Shown here: positions 46,813 to 49,475 of the stretch, piece by piece
Position numbering within the stretch: the first letter of the stretch is position 1
Layout: each line of letters opens with the position of its first letter
Source of the DNA: Xinfangfangia pollutisoli
Lineage (GTDB): Bacteria; Pseudomonadota; Alphaproteobacteria; Rhodobacterales; Rhodobacteraceae
Length of the DNA stretch: 49,475 nt
Direction of reading: 5' to 3'
Assembly: GCF_020179405.1 (NCBI RefSeq)
Contig: NZ_JAICBZ010000022.1
Coordinates: 1 to 49,475, forward strand
Program-made: the position numbers and the translations under genes
Notes under the pieces: generated by a model
The model's input: the letters and a program-made list of their open reading frames with translations, nothing else
Database searches by the model: none
Told to the model about the DNA's origin: nothing

Positions 46813-46835
46813 GCCGGGGCCTGGCGGGCCCCGGC
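46813..46835. terminator. Hairpin after the flagellin gene
   Basis: GCCGGGGCC and its complement form a 9-bp stem with a 5-nt loop, followed on the minus strand by a short T-stretch. It may reduce read-through from the strongly expressed flagellin gene into flaF-flbT. Confidence 0.7.
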
Positions 46836-46845
46836 CGCTCTCGTC

Positions 46846-48075
46846 TTAGCGGAACAGCGACAGCAGGTTCTGCGGTTGCTGATTGGCGATCGACAGCGCC
46901 TGGATGCCCAGCTGCTGCTGCACCTGCAGCGCCTGCAGGCGCGCCGATGCCTCTTCCATATCGGCATCGACCAGCGTGCCGATGCCCGACGTCAGGGCAT
47001 CCGACAGCTGTGCGACGAAATCCGACTGAATGTCGATCCGGGTCTGGGCCGAGCCGAACTCGGCCGCGGCGTCGATCGAGATCTGCAGCATGGATTCGAT
47101 CGACCCCAGCGCCAATGCGGCGGCCGAGGCGGTCGAAACGTCGATCGTGTCCAGCGCCCCAAGCCCCCCGGAGCCGGCATTGCGATACTGGCCCGAGACC
47201 GAAAGGTCGACGGTCCCGTCATTCACGAAGGCCAGCTGGCCGGGATTGGCGCTGTCATAGTTCACCGTCAGCCCATCGATGCCCAGGGCGTCGATTGCGT
47301 TCTTCAGACCCACCGCGATCATGTCGGGGACCGTCGATGCCAGCGAGGCATTGCCCGCGTCGACATCGTTCTGCGTCAGCGTATAGGAGGCCTCCTGATT
47401 CCCGATGCGAATCGAGATCCGGTCCCCCGCCAACCAGGCATTGGCCCCGTCGGCGAAGGTGATGTCGTCGGTGCCGCCGCCCTGATCCAGGGTCAGGACG
47501 AACGTATCGGCATCGGTCGAGATCGTGCCCCCGGTCGAGGCCGAGAACACGTCATTGGCGACATAGCCCCCCGTCGACAGATCCTGCGCATTGATCGTGA
47601 TCGACGAGGCCGAGACCCCGGTCGAACTGCGGTCAAGCGAGGCCAGGATATCGACCGTCGATTGCGTGCCGTTGACAAGATTCAGCCCGTTGAACTGGGC
47701 CGATCCGACCACGGTGTTGATCTGGTCGACATATTTGGCGATGTCGGACTGGATCTTGACCCGGTCGACATTGTCTTCCTGGGCCGCGACGATCTTGCCC
47801 TTCATCTCGGTCAGAAGATCGGTGACGGTTTCCGCGGCCTTGCGGGCCACGGAGATGGTCGAGGAGCCGAGCGCGAGGCTGTCGGAGATGCCCTGAAAGC
47901 CCTTGACGTCGGATTGCATCACTTTCGAGATGGCCCAGACCGCCGCATTGTCCTTGGCCGAGCCCACCGATTTGCCGGTGGAGATTTCGGCCTGGACCTT
48001 GTTCATGCTCATGTTGATGCCCTTCATCGTCTGAAGGGCGACCATTGCGCTCGTATTCGTCAGGATAGACGACAT
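46846..48075 (-). CDS. fliC: Flagellin
   Basis: 409 residues. The conserved D0/D1 N-terminus (SSILTNTSAMVALQTMKGINMSMNKVQAEISTGKSVGSAKDNAAVWAISKVMQSDVKGF) and C-terminus (LQVQQQLGIQALSIANQQPQNLLSLFR) frame a variable middle of about 200 residues rich in Ser, Thr, Asp and Ala. There is no signal peptide, as expected for export by the flagellar type III system. I start it at the ATG 48075, after AAAGGAAG; an ATG eight codons upstream would add charged residues not seen in flagellins. The 225-nt region upstream has no promoter I can name with confidence. Confidence 0.96.
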   Translation of the reverse strand: MSSILTNTSAMVALQTMKGINMSMNKVQAEISTGKSVGSAKDNAAVWAISKVMQSDVKGFQGISDSLALGSSTISVARKAAETVTDLLTEMKGKIVAAQEDNVDRVKIQSDIAKYVDQINTVVGSAQFNGLNLVNGTQSTVDILASLDRSSTGVSASSITINAQDLSTGGYVANDVFSASTGGTISTDADTFVLTLDQGGGTDDITFADGANAWLAGDRISIRIGNQEASYTLTQNDVDAGNASLASTVPDMIAVGLKNAIDALGIDGLTVNYDSANPGQLAFVNDGTVDLSVSGQYRNAGSGGLGALDTIDVSTASAAALALGSIESMLQISIDAAAEFGSAQTRIDIQSDFVAQLSDALTSGIGTLVDADMEEASARLQALQVQQQLGIQALSIANQQPQNLLSLFR

Positions 48076-48300
48076 ATATAGCTTCCTTTCTTTCCCCATC
48101 GCTTTGCGCAGGGATCAAACGCCGCCTCGCGCGGCTGTTGCGGCCTTCTGTCCCTTGCCCAATCCCGGAAATCCGAGGGCGCCATTCCTGCCTTGGAATG
48201 CTGCGCGCAGGATCGCCGCGCAGGGCTAACAATTCCTGAATTTCCGCCGGTCCGGCGGCGGGGAACTGCAGCGGATTTGACCGAACCCGCGCATCGGGGC

Positions 48301-48609
48301 CTAAAGACGGCGGGCGGGTGGCGGGGGCGCGGCCCCGATCTCGCCCCGCCTGCCCTGCGCGTCATAGGTCGAGGACCGCCCCTGTCCGGTCAGGTCCTGC
48401 AGCCGCCGGCGCGCCGCGCGAATGCCCTTCAGCGCCGCCGCCAGCAATTGCGCATTGCGTTCGGCTTTCCGGCGCAGGCGGTGCAGCGCCGCCGGATCTG
48501 ATGGCGGCTCTGCCGTCGCCAGCGCGTCGGCCAGGTCCGCAAGGCGCGCCATGTCGCCGGCCAGAAGCGCGGCCCGGCTGTCGTCGAGAATCGCTTCCAG
48601 ATCAGTCAT
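48301..48609 (-). CDS. FlgN-like putative flagellar chaperone
   Basis: A 102-residue helical protein: a heptad-like first half (MTDLEAILDDSRAALLAGDMARLADLADALA) and RLRRKAERNAQLLAAALKGIRAARRRLQDLTGQGRSSTYDAQGRRGE. The NAQLL...A..G...A..R and TYD pattern resembles alphaproteobacterial FlgN export chaperones, but similarity is weak, so the name is tentative. Its start overlaps the FlgJ-like gene by 8 nt, so both are translated together. Confidence 0.6.
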   Translation of the reverse strand: MTDLEAILDDSRAALLAGDMARLADLADALATAEPPSDPAALHRLRRKAERNAQLLAAALKGIRAARRRLQDLTGQGRSSTYDAQGRRGEIGAAPPPPARRL

Positions 48610-48886
48610 TGCCCGGCCCTTGCAGCGCCCGGAACAGGGTTTCGGCAAGGCCGATTCCGCCCTTGGCGACGATCAGCTTCGCCTGTTCGCCGCGCAGGAA
48701 CGAGGCGAACTGCGCCTCGCCCACCCCGCCGGAAAAGCCGCTGTCCGCGGCCCCGCCCTCCAGCCCGGCATGACCCAGCATCTCGGCCAGGAACGCCGCC
48801 TCCAGCTCTTGCGCCTTGCGCAGAAGGGCTGCGGAGTTCGGCCTGTCTTCGGGCGCCGCCGCGCCCGCGATTGCGGGAAGATCCAT
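48602..48886 (-). CDS. FlgJ-like rod-binding protein
   Basis: A 94-residue single-domain protein with the rod-binding pattern LRKAQELEAAFLAEMLGHAGLEGG and GVGEAQFASFLRGEQAKLIVAKGGIGLAETLFRAL. Full-length FlgJ of enterobacteria has an added muramidase domain; it is absent here, as in many alphaproteobacteria. The start at 48886 has a strong AGGAGGTG ribosome binding site. It is divergent from the fliK-like gene. Confidence 0.85.
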   Translation of the reverse strand: MDLPAIAGAAAPEDRPNSAALLRKAQELEAAFLAEMLGHAGLEGGAADSGFSGGVGEAQFASFLRGEQAKLIVAKGGIGLAETLFRALQGPGND

Positions 48887-49000
48887 CCGGCACCTCCTGT
48901 CCAGATCGGTTGGATTTTCCGCACTATCCCCCGCAGGGGTAAAGAAAGCGGTAACCGGATGCGGGCAGAAAGAAGGGGTCCACGGCAGAAGTCGCAGGTC

Positions 49001-49475
49001 ATGCAAAGCATTCAGATCGCCCCGTCCCCGCCCTTGCCTGCCCCCTCTGCCCGGGGGGCGGCCCGCAGTGCCGATGCGGGCGCGGCGCCGGCCGAGGCGG
49101 CCACCGCCTTTCAGGCTGTGCTTGCGCAGCTTGAAGGCCAAGCGTGCGATCCCGACGGCGGCAAGGGCAGTCTGACGGGCTTTGTCGTCGATGCCGAGGC
49201 CGGCACGGGCCGCATCGCGCCGGATCTGGCAGACCCCGGGGGTACGCCGGGATCCGCAGCGAAGAACGCGGCCGAGGTCGAAGGCGCCGAGTCGGGCGGC
49301 GACATGCCCGCAGTGGCCAATGGGGCGGCGCTGCCCCTGTTGGTTCTGCCCCAACTTCCGACCGCGGCGGCCGAGCCGGTCGCTGCCGCCGCCGGCCCGC
49401 ATGGGGGTGACCTTGCGCCGCCTGCGATGCTGGATGGCGCTGGCCCGCGGCCTGCGCCCGCGGCCGGGCCTGTCG
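49001..49475 (+). CDS. N-terminal part of a probable flagellar hook-length protein FliK (partial)
   Basis: An open frame begins at the ATG 49001 and stays open to the window edge, 158 codons. The product is rich in Ala, Pro and Gly (many AAP and GAAP runs) with one more ordered stretch (ATAFQAVLAQLEGQ), typical for the disordered N-terminal half of FliK. Its position, divergent from a FlgJ-like gene in a flagellar cluster, supports the call. The conserved C-terminal domain that would confirm it lies outside the window. Confidence 0.65.
   Translation, partial: MQSIQIAPSPPLPAPSARGAARSADAGAAPAEAATAFQAVLAQLEGQACDPDGGKGSLTGFVVDAEAGTGRIAPDLADPGGTPGSAAKNAAEVEGAESGGDMPAVANGAALPLLVLPQLPTAAAEPVAAAAGPHGGDLAPPAMLDGAGPRPAPAAGPV

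Noticed and set aside
48938-48954. CtrA-like double site (GGTAA repeated with a 12-nt step) before the fliK-like gene
   Set aside because: The half sites are GTAA rather than TTAA and the spacing is off by one from TTAA-N7-TTAA.

Overview
The window is GC-rich, densely packed chromosomal DNA, most likely from an alphaproteobacterium of the order Rhodobacterales (Rhodobacter/Paracoccus-like). Pointers are the petP-petR regulator pair, a dxs-ispA-xseB-HDAC operon, an NDUFA9-like complex I protein, the gltD-gltB arrangement, the alphaproteobacterial flagellin regulators FlaF and FlbT, and GC-rich intergenic palindromes of a kind I associate with this group. Assignment is by gene content and style only; no rRNA or other taxonomic marker is present. 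I see no insertion sequence, prophage, integrase or CRISPR array.

Layout. 0-6.4 kb: end of a probable waaA, then lpxK (lipid A), a triple-palindrome element, and a minus-strand run reading petP-petR, HDAC-family amidohydrolase, xseB, ispA, dxs (isoprenoid precursors). 6.5-8.2 kb: ilvE and a convergent DUF1028 protein. 8.3-14.5 kb: a peptide-type ABC importer operon (binding protein, permease, a permease-ATPase fusion, second ATPase) ending in its own GntR/FCD regulator, with an 18-bp palindrome in the promoter region. 14.5-24.3 kb: tRNA-Leu(CAG), an NDUFA9-like protein, uppP, and gltD-gltB (glutamate synthase) interrupted by two tandem secreted cysteine-patterned paralogues. 24.3-33.8 kb: a His/Gly/Pro-rich secreted protein, mtgA, a GST, queG, a 55-aa basic protein, the divergent ohrR/ohr pair with duplicated 27-bp operators, a STAS-like protein, an amidinotransferase-family hydrolase, and a LysR-controlled DoxX / DODA-type dioxygenase / glutathionyl-hydroquinone reductase cluster that looks like quinone or catechol detoxification.

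34-44.3 kb is the most unusual part: a signalling island with two membrane- or PAS-linked histidine kinases, one free Hpt protein and four receiver proteins, none with a DNA-binding output. Two of the receivers carry the same C-terminal domain, which looks like a degenerate GGDEF/nucleotide-cyclase fold. A third has an N-terminal domain that aligns with the ATPase domain of the neighbouring kinases but has lost its catalytic boxes. Together they look like a locally duplicated phosphorelay whose parts have drifted into protein-binding roles.

44.4-49.5 kb: a flavin reductase, then flagellar genes: flagellin, flaF, flbT and a DUF1217 protein on the minus strand, a FlgJ-like rod-binding protein with a FlgN-like protein, and the start of a fliK-like gene that runs off the end. 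The adjacency suggests, but does not prove, that the phosphorelay serves motility.
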